From: Bradyrhizobium hipponense
Lineage (GTDB): Bacteria > Pseudomonadota > Alphaproteobacteria > Rhizobiales > Xanthobacteraceae
Assembly (NCBI RefSeq): GCF_008123965.1
Contig: NZ_VSTH01000055.1
Span: forward strand, 27,512-91,511
Length of the DNA stretch: 64,000 nt
Direction: 5' to 3'
The notes beneath the pieces were generated by a model that made no database searches, was not told the origin of the DNA, and was given only the letters and a program-made list of their open reading frames with translations. Numbering within the stretch: the first letter of the stretch is position 1; every line of letters begins with the position of its first letter. The position numbers were made by a program, and so were the translations under genes. Positions 7,861 through 21,335 of this stretch are shown here, in pieces.

Positions 7861-9312
7861 CTATCGTGGCAGATCCGTCTTCCCCATCAAGAACGTATCG
7901 ATCGACCGCGCACAAAGCCGGCCCTCGCGGATCGCCCAGACCACCAGCGACTGGCCGCGGCGCATGTCGCCGGCCGAGAACACGTTCGGGCGTGAGGTCT
8001 GGTAGTCGAGCGTGTTGGCCTTGACGTTGCCGCGCGGGTCGAGCTCGACCGAGAGCAACTTGAGCAGACCTTCGTGCACGGGATGGACGAAACCCATCGC
8101 GAGCAGGACGAGCTCGGCGTCGAGGTCGAACTCGGTGCCGGCAATCGGCTTGAACTTGTCGTCGACGCGCACGCAGTGCAGCTTCCTGACCTTGCCGTTC
8201 TCGCCGGAAAACTTCTGCGTCAGCACGGCGTATTCGCGGATCGCGCCTTCGGCCTGGCTGGAGGAGGTGCGCATCTTCAGCGGCCAGTTCGGCCAGGTCA
8301 GGCCCTTGTTCTCGCGCTCGGGCGGGGCCGGCATGATCTCGAGCTGGGTGACCGAGAGCGCGCCCTGGCGCAGCGAGGTGCCGATGCAGTCAGAGCCGGT
8401 GTCGCCGCCGCCGATGACGACGACATGCTTGCCACCGGCCAAAATCTCGGTGACGCCGCCCAGCGGCTCCTCGGAGACGCGGCGGTTCTGCTGCGGCAGG
8501 AAATCCATCGCATAGTGGATGCCGTCGAGGTCGCGGCCGGGAATCGGCAGGTCGCGCGGGGCTTCCGCGCCGCCGGTCAGCGCGACCGCATCGTACTCGT
8601 TGAGCAGCTCGCGCGGATCGACATTGCCGTCGGCGCCGACATGGCTGTTGTAGTGGAAGGTGACGCCTTCGGCTTCCATCTGCACCACACGGCGGTCGAT
8701 GATGTTCTTCTCCATCTTGAAGTCGGGAATGCCATAGCGCAGCAGGCCGCCGGCCTTGGCGAACTTCTCGAACAAATGCACGTCGTGGCCGGCTCGCGCG
8801 AGCTGCTGCGCGCAGGCCATGCCGGCCGGACCAGAGCCGATCACGGCGACCTTCTTGCCGGTCTTGACGGAGGCGACCTCAGGCTTGACCCAGCCATTGT
8901 CCCAGGCGCGATCGACGATCGCGCATTCGATGGTTTTGATGGTGACGGGGTTGTCGTCGATGTTGAGCGTGCAGGATGCCTCGCACGGCGCCGGACAAAT
9001 GCGGCCGGTGAACTCCGGAAAATTGTTAGTCGAGTGCAGGTTGCGCGAGGCTTCTTCCCAGTTGTCCTGATAGACGAGGTCGTTGAAGTCGGGGATCTGG
9101 TTGTTGACCGGGCAGCCGGGCGTGCCGGGCGCGACCGACCCGGTGCCGTGGCAAAAGGGAATGCCGCAGTTCATGCAGCGCGCGGCCTGGTCGCGCGTTT
9201 CCTTCTCGCTCAAGGGAACGACGAATTCGTGAAAATGCTTCACGCGCTCGGCGACCGGTGCGTACTTGCGATCATGCCGTTCGATTTCGAGAAAACCCGT
9301 GACCTTGCCCAT
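7861..9312 (-). CDS. gltD: Glutamate synthase (NADPH) small subunit
   Basis: The beta subunit passes electrons from NADPH through FAD and iron-sulfur clusters to GltB for glutamate formation from glutamine and 2-oxoglutarate. The 483-residue protein has N-terminal cysteines for clusters (RCMNCGIPFCHG near residue 45, GRICPAPCEASC near 105), an FAD Rossmann motif VIGSGPAGMA near 155, and an NADPH motif VVIGGGDTGSDC near 300. The ATG at 9312 is taken; the codon before it is TTG. It lies 144 bp downstream of gltB on the same strand, separated by a palindromic repeat. Confidence 0.95.
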   Translation of the reverse strand: MGKVTGFLEIERHDRKYAPVAERVKHFHEFVVPLSEKETRDQAARCMNCGIPFCHGTGSVAPGTPGCPVNNQIPDFNDLVYQDNWEEASRNLHSTNNFPEFTGRICPAPCEASCTLNIDDNPVTIKTIECAIVDRAWDNGWVKPEVASVKTGKKVAVIGSGPAGMACAQQLARAGHDVHLFEKFAKAGGLLRYGIPDFKMEKNIIDRRVVQMEAEGVTFHYNSHVGADGNVDPRELLNEYDAVALTGGAEAPRDLPIPGRDLDGIHYAMDFLPQQNRRVSEEPLGGVTEILAGGKHVVVIGGGDTGSDCIGTSLRQGALSVTQLEIMPAPPERENKGLTWPNWPLKMRTSSSQAEGAIREYAVLTQKFSGENGKVRKLHCVRVDDKFKPIAGTEFDLDAELVLLAMGFVHPVHEGLLKLLSVELDPRGNVKANTLDYQTSRPNVFSAGDMRRGQSLVVWAIREGRLCARSIDTFLMGKTDLPR

Positions 9313-9356
9313 CAAACGCGAAGTCCCTGCCGCTTAATCGTTTGTCGTTTCCTCAC

Positions 9357-9443
9357 CGTCATTGCGAGGAGCTCTTGCGACGAAGCAATCCAGTCTGCTT
9401 CCGAGGAGAAAGTCTGGATTGCTTCGCTTCGCTCGCAATGACG
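9357..9443. repeat. Dispersed palindromic repeat, family A, copy 2
   Basis: Same family as 4604-4690, with ends CGTCATTGCGAGGAGC and CGCTCGCAATGACG and inner arms AAGCAATCCAG/CTGGATTGCTT. It fills most of the gap between gltB and gltD and would fold in the gltBD transcript, so it may set the ratio of the two subunits. Confidence 0.85.
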
Positions 9444-9456
9444 GAGTGTGATTGCC

Positions 9457-14190
<4,734 letters not shown>

Positions 14191-14679
14191 GATTCCTGTC
14201 CTCTCCATGCGGCGAGCTGCCTCACCGCCATCTTCGGCGCACCTTGGGCGTTCCGCGGCACCCGCTCCTGGGCTACCGCTCGTCCGCTGCGAGCCGCATT
14301 TTCTTAAATTCAGGCCAAGGCGTTCTACGTCCCCGAGAACGGCTTTGCCTGTTGCCTTCTGGCGCTCGAAAGCACCAACTTTCGTTGCAATCCCTATGCC
14401 GGAACCGCAAGCAAAATTGAGACAGTCTTCCTGTCCTAAACATCACCTTGCCAAATTTTTGTCTATCACACAAGCGCGTGCAAGTCCCGATTCCCAACGT
14501 GTCAATCGACGCTTTCCGCTTGCGCGCCGCCCCGGATTTGAAGCAAACGCGCCCCGATCCGGCCCAAGCGCCGCCGGAATCCCGAATGAAGCTTCGCCTT
14601 GGCCCTTCGAAAGGCGCGCCACGCCGCAAGAAGCGAAAGAGCGCAAGCCCCGTCAGGGCCTGACAGGAGCGTATCGACC
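14191..14679. other. Divergent intergenic region upstream of gltB
   Basis: About 490 bp between gltB and a divergent exported-protein gene, and less GC-rich than the genes around it. No convincing gene was found. On the minus strand at 14386-14402, CCGGCAT-AGGGA-TTGCA has the GG-N10-GC spacing of a sigma-54 promoter, about 196 bp before gltB; this is only a weak match to the consensus. A site ACAGGAGC at 14663-14670 serves the plus-strand gene. Confidence 0.4.
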
Positions 14680-15441
14680 ATGAAGTTTTTCACAGGATGT
14701 GTGGCCGCAGCCGCGCTGGCGCTAGTGGCAACGGCCGCTGAGGCGCAGGTGCCGGCGAACGGAGCGGCGCGAGCGCCCTATACCGCGGTCTCCGATATCG
14801 ACGGTCCGTACGGGCCGCCGGAGGCTGCACCGCCGCCGCGCTATGGCTATGGGTATGATGATGAGCGCGGCCCGGCTCCGGCTCTGTTGCCACCAACGGA
14901 AGTTTACGCCGTGTTGCGCGACAACGGCTTCTCGCCACTCGGAATCCCTCGCCTGCGCGGTGCCGTCTACACGATTGCGGTGATCGACCGCCGCGGCGAC
15001 GACGGGCGTCTTGTGATCGACGCCCGCGATGGCCGGATCCTCCGTTTCATGCCGGCCGCCGACGCCTTCGGCATGGCCCCCGCCCATGAGGAGCGCGCGG
15101 TAACACCTTACGGGCCGCAAAGCGCGCTCCCGCCGCCGACCATGGTCCGTAGCGGCCCACCGCGGCCGCCAGCCCCGATCCCGCACGTCGCAAGCCGTAC
15201 TGTGCCGATTCCGAAGACCGCCCCAGCGCGCGGCGAGAGGCCGATGGCCGCCGCCAAGCCAGCATCACCCGAGCCGGCACCGCAACAGGCCCAAGCCGCG
15301 CCGCAGGCTCAGCCCGCGCAGCAGGCGGCCGCCGCCCCGCCCAAGCCGGCCGAGACCGCCGCGCCAACCGTCAGCCAGGCCAAGCCGGCACCGACGATCT
15401 TGCCGACCCAGGAGATGCCCGCCGCGCAGGGGTTGGAATAG
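14680..15441 (+). CDS. Exported Pro/Ala/Gln-rich protein of unknown function
   Basis: A 253-residue protein starting at an ATG preceded by ACAGGAGC. Residues 1-22 (MKFFTGCVAAAALALVATAA) form a clear signal peptide. Residues about 65-125 are a small folded part (PTEVYAVLRDNGFSPLG, RGAVYTIAVIDRRGDDGRLV, IDARDGRILRFMP) resembling a PepSY-like or periplasmic sensor module. The C-terminal half is low-complexity, rich in Pro, Ala and Gln, and probably disordered. The function is not recognised. A strong hairpin terminator follows. Confidence 0.7.
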   Translation: MKFFTGCVAAAALALVATAAEAQVPANGAARAPYTAVSDIDGPYGPPEAAPPPRYGYGYDDERGPAPALLPPTEVYAVLRDNGFSPLGIPRLRGAVYTIAVIDRRGDDGRLVIDARDGRILRFMPAADAFGMAPAHEERAVTPYGPQSALPPPTMVRSGPPRPPAPIPHVASRTVPIPKTAPARGERPMAAAKPASPEPAPQQAQAAPQAQPAQQAAAAPPKPAETAAPTVSQAKPAPTILPTQEMPAAQGLE

Positions 15442-15463
15442 GCAGAGAGCTCACGCAAAACAT

Positions 15464-15490
15464 AAGGCGCCCGAAAATTCGGGGCGCCTT
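15464..15490. terminator. Hairpin terminator between convergent genes
   Basis: Perfect 9-bp arms AAGGCGCCC (15464-15472) and GGGCGCCTT (15482-15490) with a 9-base loop. It lies 22 bp after the exported protein gene and 20 bp after the end of the convergent hydrolase gene, so it can act in both directions. Confidence 0.75.
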
Positions 15491-15510
15491 TGCGTTCAGG
15501 CAATCACCCC

Positions 15511-16281
15511 TCAGCTCCGTCCATACCCCGCCGCTTCCAGGATCAAATTCGCGACCTCCTTCGGATGCGACACCAGCGAGAGGTGGCCGGCATCGAGCTC
15601 GATCGTGGTGGCGTTCATGCGCTTGGCGAGGAAGCGTTCGAAATCGGGATTGATGGTGTAGTCATTCTTCGACACCGCGTACCAGCTCGGCTTGGAGTGC
15701 CAGGCGGCTTCGGTGGTGCGCCCGGCGAAGATCGAGGCCGCCGTCGGCCATTGCACGGCGTAGAGCTCCTTGGCCTGCTCCAGCTTCACGCCATTGGCGA
15801 AATACTTCAGGAACGCGTCTTCCGACAGCCTGGTGTAACCGTCGCGCTCGACGATGCCGGCGCGCACCGGACCGGTCGGAAATTGCTTCGACAGCGCGAC
15901 GAAATCCTCGTTCGCATCGGGGGCGCGCGCGGCGACATAGACGAGGCCGGTGACCTTCGGATCGCTGCCGACCTGGCTGATCACAGTGCCGCCCCAGGAA
16001 TGCGCGACCAGCACGGTCGGCCCGTCCTGCTCGGCCAGCGCACGCTTGGTCGCCTCGACGGAGTCCGCAAGCGACGACAGCGGATTCTGCACGGCGGTGA
16101 CGTGCAATCCGGCGGCCTGAAGGATCGGGATCACTTCCGACCAGCTCGAGCCGTCGGCCCAGGCGCCGTGCACCAGCACGACGTTTTTGGCCTTGACGGT
16201 CTGCGGGATCTGCGCGTGGGCAAGGCTGATGGGAGCCGCCAGCAGGCTCGCGGCGACGAAAAGGCTGCGCCAAAGTGTCAT
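15511..16281 (-). CDS. Exported alpha/beta hydrolase
   Basis: A 256-residue alpha/beta-fold hydrolase. MTLWRSLFVAASLLAAPISL with AHAQ cleavage gives a signal peptide, so it acts in the periplasm. The domain starts with VVLVHGAWADGSSW (oxyanion loop); the nucleophile is the serine in VAHSWGGTVI, and the histidine is in LDAGHLSLVSHPKEVA. This pattern is seen in the EstC/hydroxynitrile-lyase-like group. The ATG at 16281 is chosen because GACGGAGAACG lies before it and the signal peptide begins there. The substrate is unknown. Confidence 0.85.
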   Translation of the reverse strand: MTLWRSLFVAASLLAAPISLAHAQIPQTVKAKNVVLVHGAWADGSSWSEVIPILQAAGLHVTAVQNPLSSLADSVEATKRALAEQDGPTVLVAHSWGGTVISQVGSDPKVTGLVYVAARAPDANEDFVALSKQFPTGPVRAGIVERDGYTRLSEDAFLKYFANGVKLEQAKELYAVQWPTAASIFAGRTTEAAWHSKPSWYAVSKNDYTINPDFERFLAKRMNATTIELDAGHLSLVSHPKEVANLILEAAGYGRS

Positions 16282-16593
16282 GATCGTTCTCCGTCTTGTT
16301 TTGGGTTGGATATCCAAAGGACGAGGCGCAGGGCGGCGGCGTTACGCCGTTTCACCGCTCTGTGATGCAGTGCAGTAGTCCAGCAACGCAGTCCGCCAAT
16401 CGGTGACGTCCTGAAAGGCCGAGACCATCGTCTCAGGGGAGGGTATGGCAGTTTCGTCCTTCGGTATTCCTTCCGCGCACGATTATCGATCTCGCGGTAG
16501 GATTTGTTGGCTTCGCCGGGACAAGGAGAGCCAAACAAAAAAACGCCCCGGGGGCACCGGAGCGTTTTCGCAACTTGGCGGCTGTCGTTGTGC
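16282..16593. other. Intergenic region before the exported hydrolase
   Basis: About 310 bp between hsp20 and the hydrolase on the minus strand. It holds the hsp20 terminator at 16535-16567. Otherwise it is plain sequence with no gene-like frame; a promoter for the hydrolase presumably lies here but no clear -35/-10 pair stands out. Confidence 0.4.
16535..16567 (-). terminator. Intrinsic terminator of hsp20
   Basis: Read on the minus strand, AAAACGCTCCGG and CCGGGGCGTTTT pair with one mismatch around a GTGCC loop, followed by a run of seven T. It begins 27 bp after the hsp20 stop codon, as expected for a rho-independent terminator. Confidence 0.8.
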
Positions 16594-17055
16594 TTAGGCG
16601 GCGACCGAGTTCTCGATCACCTGCGCGCCTTGCGCGCCGGTGTTGATCGCGATCTGGCGCGGTTTCTTGGCTTCGGGAATCTCGCGCACGAGGTCGACGT
16701 GAAGCAGGCCGTTCTCAAGCGAGGCGTTCTTCACCTGCACAAAGTCGGCGAGCTGGAAGGCGCGCTCGAACGCACGCGCGGCAATGCCGCGGTAGAGCAC
16801 TTCGCTCTTGCTGTTCTCGTTCGCCACTTTCTCGCCCTTGATCGTCAGCGTGTTTTCCTTCGCGACGATGGAGAGCTCATCCTTGGCGAAGCCGGAGACC
16901 GCAACCGTGATGCGGTAGGCGTTCTCGCCGGTCCGCTCGATGTTGTAGGGCGGATAGCCGGGGCTGCCGTCCGAACCGGCCTGGTCGAGCAGGTTGAAGA
17001 GACGGTCGAAGCCGACGGTAGAACGGTAGAAGGGGGTCAGATCGTAGGTACGCAT
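16594..17055 (-). CDS. Small heat-shock protein, Hsp20 family
   Basis: A 153-residue alpha-crystallin-type chaperone that holds unfolding proteins. The N-terminus MRTYDLTPFYRSTVGFDRLF is typical of class A rhizobial sHsps. The alpha-crystallin domain (about residues 33-128) contains YPPYNIERTGENAYRITVAV, FAKDELSIVAKENTLTIKG and the conserved GIAARAFERAFQLAD. The C-terminal IPEAKKPRQIAI carries the I-x-I-like tail. The start at 17055 has GGAGG nearby and agrees with the ROSE-like leader; the open frame upstream is leader RNA. It is probably induced by heat. Confidence 0.94.
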   Translation of the reverse strand: MRTYDLTPFYRSTVGFDRLFNLLDQAGSDGSPGYPPYNIERTGENAYRITVAVSGFAKDELSIVAKENTLTIKGEKVANENSKSEVLYRGIAARAFERAFQLADFVQVKNASLENGLLHVDLVREIPEAKKPRQIAINTGAQGAQVIENSVAA

Positions 17056-17165
17056 GGTCAAGTCCTCCATTGAGCGACTGTTGGTAACCCGCCCGCCTAT
17101 CGGGCCGGGCTTAGTCTGTGTGCAGCCTGATGTTCCGGTTCCGAAACACTGGTAGCGGCCTGCAC
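17056..17165 (-). promoter_or_regulatory. Putative ROSE RNA thermometer in the hsp20 leader
   Basis: The roughly 110-nt leader of hsp20 can form three stem-loops. The last (17062-17078) pairs GTC-G-CTC with GAG-GAC so that the whole GGAGG ribosome site is covered, with one bulged G opposite it. This U[U/C]GCU-versus-Shine-Dalgarno helix with a bulged G is the hallmark of ROSE elements, which control small heat-shock genes in Bradyrhizobium. Upstream stems include GTGCAG/CTGCAC and TGTTTC/GGAACA. The pairing is seen in the sequence; thermometer activity is inferred. Confidence 0.75.
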
Positions 17166-17172
17166 CGAGATG

Positions 17173-17200
17173 ATATGGGTTTGGGGAAACTGCGTTCAAG
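17173..17200 (-). promoter_or_regulatory. RpoH (sigma-32) type promoter of hsp20
   Basis: On the minus strand CTTGAA (17195-17200) and CCATAT (17173-17178) are separated by 16 bp. This matches the alphaproteobacterial heat-shock consensus CTTGAA-N16/17-CCATAT. Transcription would start near 17165, leaving the 110-nt ROSE-like leader. Confidence 0.75.
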
Positions 17201-17261
17201 AGGGCGGCAATCAGCGCCTCTGTGGCGCTCCCGCCCCCTGATTTTCAGCACTTCCCCACTC

Positions 17262-18209
17262 ATGACGCTGGTCTCGATTCCGTCCAATCCCGTGCCCGAA
17301 GACGTCGTCAGCGGTACCATCAAGACGCCTGATGGCGCCGAACTGCGTTTTGCGCGCTGGGCGCCGCCCGCGGGCCGCAAGGGTACCGTCTGCGTCTTCA
17401 CCGGGCGCAGCGAGCAGATCGAGAAATATTTCGAGACGGTTCGCGACCTGCGCGACCGCGGCTTTGCGGTGGCGATGATCGACTGGCGCGGGCAGGGCCA
17501 TTCCTCGCGCCGGCTGCGCGACCCGCGCAAGGGCTATGTGCGCGACTTCGCCGACTTCGAGATCGACGTCGAGACCTTCGTGCAGCAGGTGGTGCTGCCC
17601 GATTGCCCGCCGCCCTTCTTCGCGCTGGCCCATTCCATGGGCGGCGCGGTGATGCTTCGCCTGGCGCATGCGGGAAAACGCTGGTTCGACCGCATGGTGC
17701 TGTCGGCGCCGATGATCGACCTGCCCGGCCGCGCCACCTCGTTTCCGGTGCGGACGCTAGTGAAGACGATGCGGCTGCTCGGGCAGGGTGGCCGCTACAT
17801 TCCCGGCGGCAGCGACCGCCTCACCGGGCTCGATCCGTTCATCAACAACCCCCTGACCAGCGACCCCGTGCGCTATGCCCGCAATGCCGCGATTCTGGAG
17901 GAGGATCCGACGCTCGGGCTGGCTTCACCGACGGTCGCCTGGGCCGACACGGCGTTCCGCGCGATGAACACCTTCAAGCGCATGAGCTACCCGTCCGAGA
18001 TCCGCCAGCCGATCCTGATGCTGGCGGCCTCCAACGACACCGTGGTGTCGACCGCGGCGATCGAGGAGTTCGCCTATCATCTGCGCGCCGGCTCCCACCT
18101 CGTCATCGCCGGCTCGAAGCACGAGATCCTCCAGGAGCAGGACCGCTACCGCTCCCAGTTCTGGGCCGCCTTCGACGCCTTCGTACCGGGCACGCCGCTG
18201 TTCAAGTGA
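17262..18209 (+). CDS. Alpha/beta hydrolase, lysophospholipase/monoacylglycerol lipase-like
   Basis: A 315-residue cytoplasmic hydrolase of the PldB/monoglyceride-lipase type. Residues include VFTGRSEQIEKY in place of the usual HG oxyanion segment, AMIDWRGQGHSSR, the nucleophile elbow LAHSMGGAVML, PILMLAASNDTVVS with the acid, and IAGSKHEIL with the histidine. No signal peptide is present. The ATG at 17262 is chosen because the PVPEDVVSGTIKTPDGAEL start fits the family; no good ribosome site is visible. It is divergent from hsp20. Confidence 0.85.
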   Translation: MTLVSIPSNPVPEDVVSGTIKTPDGAELRFARWAPPAGRKGTVCVFTGRSEQIEKYFETVRDLRDRGFAVAMIDWRGQGHSSRRLRDPRKGYVRDFADFEIDVETFVQQVVLPDCPPPFFALAHSMGGAVMLRLAHAGKRWFDRMVLSAPMIDLPGRATSFPVRTLVKTMRLLGQGGRYIPGGSDRLTGLDPFINNPLTSDPVRYARNAAILEEDPTLGLASPTVAWADTAFRAMNTFKRMSYPSEIRQPILMLAASNDTVVSTAAIEEFAYHLRAGSHLVIAGSKHEILQEQDRYRSQFWAAFDAFVPGTPLFK

Positions 18210-18265
18210 GGCGGCGGTCTCTGCGAGGGCGGTGAGAATTGGACTCGCGGAGAGACCTCATTCTC

Positions 18266-18345
18266 CGTCATTGCGAGCGCAGCGAAGCAATCCAGAATCC
18301 TTCTGCGGAGACGGTCTGGATTGCTTCGCTGCGCTGGCAATGACG
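18266..18345. repeat. Dispersed palindromic repeat, family A, copy 3
   Basis: Ends CGTCATTGCGAGCGCAGC and GCGCTGGCAATGACG, inner arms GAAGCAATCCAGA and TCTGGATTGCTTC. It lies between convergent genes. Confidence 0.85.
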
Positions 18346-18398
18346 ATGTGGATGCAATCCGACCTTTCCCCGCAAGCGGGGTGAGGTAAGAAAGAGCG

Positions 18399-21155
18399 CT
18401 ACAGCGTCTTCAGATACTCGATCAAATCGTAGCGCTCGGCGTCGTCTTTGAACATACGGCCGATGACGCCGGGGCGTTTCGGCTCGCCGTCCTTGCGCTC
18501 GAAGGAATGGCCGAGCACGCTGTTGCCCTGGATCGGTTTGTCGTCAGGTCCCGTCATGGAGAACTGCGTTTCGCCGGTCTTGCAGCGCTCGTCCGCGCTG
18601 ACCGCAAAGCCGACGGTCACGGGATCATAGTCGCGGTGGCCCATGCAGAACTTCGTCGGGCGCTCGTTCTGCGGCTTCAGCAGCCAGTACAGCGAAGGCA
18701 CCGAGCCGTTGTGCAGATAGGGGGCGGTCGCCCAGATGCCGTTCAGCGGCCGCGCCCGATAGCGTGGTCCGGGCGCCGGATTGAGGCAGTTCTTGCGGGC
18801 GAGATTCCACAGTTTCGCCCGCTCGGCGTCCGGGATCTTCTCGTCGTCCATCCACTTGCGGGCGACGAGGTCGACGACCGTCATCAAGCCCAGTGCGTAC
18901 ACCATCTCGGTCGGCGAGCTCGCGGTCGAGCCGTCGCATTGCCACCAGGTCTTGAGATCGGCGGTATTCACCTTCAGGAAGCCGGGCATGTCGACCGTCC
19001 TGCTGCTCAGCACAAGGGACTGTTCGGGATCGGTCTTGATCTCGTCGAGCGGGATCGTCACCGCGTTCAGGACCTTGCTGTCGCCGCTTGCCTCCCAATG
19101 TTTCGAGGACCAGAAGGCCGGGGTGTCGACGGCCGGCAGGTGACATCCGGAGCACATCTCGGCGTAGATCGCACGACCCCGTTCGATGCGATCAGGCTTC
19201 AGCTTCCAGGCATCGTCGAGTATCTGCGACGGCCATTTCGGCGACAGCAGACCGCCGAACTTCGGCTCGGCCGCCTTGAACGGATCGGGGCCTCTGAGCA
19301 TGTCCTCGATCCAGCCGAGCGTGTTGATATGAACCGAGGACCGCCAAAGCCTGTCCTCCGGATAGGCATCCGATAGATTGAGCAGCGCGGTCACGCCGAG
19401 GGCTTCGCCGGCATTGCGGATCAGCGGCTGTTCGATCGAGGCGTCGTATTGGGCGAATTTGAACCACGGCACGGTCCAGATCGCGGGATAGCTGACCGGC
19501 GCGTCCTGGGCATGCAGGTTCTTTTCGAATCCACTGAGCCCGCTCAGCGCGAGATCCTGCGAAAACACCTGGTTGCCGATGCGATTAAGGGCATCGAGGC
19601 GGCCGAAGCCTTCCTCGGTGTCCTTCTGCACCTTCTTGTCCCAGGTCTCCTTGTGCGCGATCGTATCGTTGTACTTGTTCTGCCAGTCGATCAGGAACGT
19701 GCCGATCGCGCTGAGCTTCTGCTTGAGCGCGTCGCGGTCGGTCTTGCTGGCTTCGGGGCCGAGCACGCGATCGGCAAAGCGCTGGAAGCGGAACGGAACA
19801 TACAGCGTGTAGGCGATCGACAAACCTGTCGCGATCTCGAGCTTCTTCAGGTCGGTCATGGCGGGGCCGCCGTCGAAGCGCACGTCCGCGCCCTTGTAGT
19901 GGATCTGGCCGGTATGGCAGGCCGCGCAGGTCAGTCCGATCTTGTCCTCTTCGCGACGGCCCGTCGCCGGATCGACGACACCGGTCATCCGCGCGAAGCC
20001 CACCGGCAGCCCGTCGACGTTCTCCGCCGCCGTCCACCGGGTCGACCAGTCCGGCAACGACGTTGTCGTCTCATAGACATTGGCGTAGCCGAAGCGGCGC
20101 AGTGTCGTCGCGTCGGTCTGGATCGACTGCGGGCTCGGGATGAAGCCGAAGCGCTCGAGATAGACGCTGTCCTTCATCATGCCGGGCCGCGACACCAGAT
20201 GAAGGCGTGGCTGCTCCAGCGCCAGGAACCAGCTATAGGGCACCGGAAAAGTCGCGGTGCCCTGAGTGGCATGGTGGAACCAGTGCCGGTCCTTCAGCGA
20301 CCAGTTTTGCTCGAGCCAGTAGGCTGCCGTCGTCTCCGGCAAGGTGGGCAACGGCGGCGGCAGCAGCTGCGCGAGGATTCCCTTCTGCGGCAGCATGGCG
20401 CGGACTTGGTCGGGAAATTCGGCCACCGCAACGAGCGCGACGAGGCCGATGGCGAGCAGCCACGCCGCGGCCTTGACGGCGCGCCGCACTGTGCGCTGGC
20501 AGGCCGACAGCACGGGCTGCGTCAGCAGCCGCTGGTTGATGCGAGCGGGAAATTTGCGCTCATTGAACAGCGTGCGCACGTCGGCCACGCTGAGATAGCG
20601 GTCCTCGCCTTCGCCCTTGCCCATGATCTTCAGAAGGACGGGCCATTCGAATTTCATCAGCAACGGATAGTACCAGCGCGCGGCGCTGCCGGCGCGCTTG
20701 AGGTTGTCGTTCATGAAGGTCTTGATTTCCGAAGTGTTGAGACCTTGCTCGGTGTTGCCGCCGTCCGGATCGGCGTAGGCACGGCCGAAGCCGGCAAGCC
20801 GCGCGATCTCGTCCTCGTTGACCTTGCCGTCGACGCCGAGGATGCGCGAGCCGGCGCCGCGCTTGTCGAGGGGGCCGCCGCGCAGCGCGTCGAGCTGCGC
20901 GCCGGCAAAGATGCTCTTCAGGATGTGCTTAAGACCGTTGGCGATGAGCGCCACGCCGCGGACCTGGAGGCCGGCGAATGCCTTCTTCGGCCCCGTTTCG
21001 CCGCTCGCATCCGCGATGGTCTGCGACAGCGCGCCGAGCGGAACCGTTCCGCCGGCTACAAAACCCTCGCCGACGAGGCCGCGCAGGAACGGACAGGGAT
21101 TGTCCTGCGACACTTCGATCGAGGGAACGAAGGGTTTCGAGGTGGGGTCATGCAT
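18399..21155 (-). CDS. Membrane-anchored di-haem cytochrome c (peroxidase/RoxA-like)
   Basis: A 918-residue protein with two haem c motifs, CAACH at 410-414 and CSGCH at 668-672. Residues 1-228 form an N-terminal domain without signal peptide; a membrane helix at about 229-247 (AWLLAIGLVALVAVAEF) then places the haem region in the periplasm. The C-terminal part with ARPLNGIWATAPYLHNGSVP resembles di-haem cytochrome c peroxidases and RoxA-type oxygenases. Its reaction is unknown. ATG at 21155 is chosen (AGGA upstream); the 21206 start would be TTG. It stands alone. Confidence 0.8.
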   Translation of the reverse strand: MHDPTSKPFVPSIEVSQDNPCPFLRGLVGEGFVAGGTVPLGALSQTIADASGETGPKKAFAGLQVRGVALIANGLKHILKSIFAGAQLDALRGGPLDKRGAGSRILGVDGKVNEDEIARLAGFGRAYADPDGGNTEQGLNTSEIKTFMNDNLKRAGSAARWYYPLLMKFEWPVLLKIMGKGEGEDRYLSVADVRTLFNERKFPARINQRLLTQPVLSACQRTVRRAVKAAAWLLAIGLVALVAVAEFPDQVRAMLPQKGILAQLLPPPLPTLPETTAAYWLEQNWSLKDRHWFHHATQGTATFPVPYSWFLALEQPRLHLVSRPGMMKDSVYLERFGFIPSPQSIQTDATTLRRFGYANVYETTTSLPDWSTRWTAAENVDGLPVGFARMTGVVDPATGRREEDKIGLTCAACHTGQIHYKGADVRFDGGPAMTDLKKLEIATGLSIAYTLYVPFRFQRFADRVLGPEASKTDRDALKQKLSAIGTFLIDWQNKYNDTIAHKETWDKKVQKDTEEGFGRLDALNRIGNQVFSQDLALSGLSGFEKNLHAQDAPVSYPAIWTVPWFKFAQYDASIEQPLIRNAGEALGVTALLNLSDAYPEDRLWRSSVHINTLGWIEDMLRGPDPFKAAEPKFGGLLSPKWPSQILDDAWKLKPDRIERGRAIYAEMCSGCHLPAVDTPAFWSSKHWEASGDSKVLNAVTIPLDEIKTDPEQSLVLSSRTVDMPGFLKVNTADLKTWWQCDGSTASSPTEMVYALGLMTVVDLVARKWMDDEKIPDAERAKLWNLARKNCLNPAPGPRYRARPLNGIWATAPYLHNGSVPSLYWLLKPQNERPTKFCMGHRDYDPVTVGFAVSADERCKTGETQFSMTGPDDKPIQGNSVLGHSFERKDGEPKRPGVIGRMFKDDAERYDLIEYLKTL

Positions 21156-21335
21156 GGCCCAAAATCCTGAAAACAGCGAATCGGTGAAATCAGACGCGCC
21201 GATCAAGCGCGGAAAGTCCTAACAAACAGACTTTAGACTATACTACTTCAGCGTGTGACAATGTGTGGCTGAATTCACTGGGCTGTCAACAAAAGCGGAC
21301 GTGAGATCGCCGCCCCGGCTCAGCTTGCCCTGCCC

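Noticed and set aside
19449..21170. 573-codon plus-strand frame
   Set aside because: Antisense to the di-haem cytochrome gene, with no ribosome site or recognisable motif.
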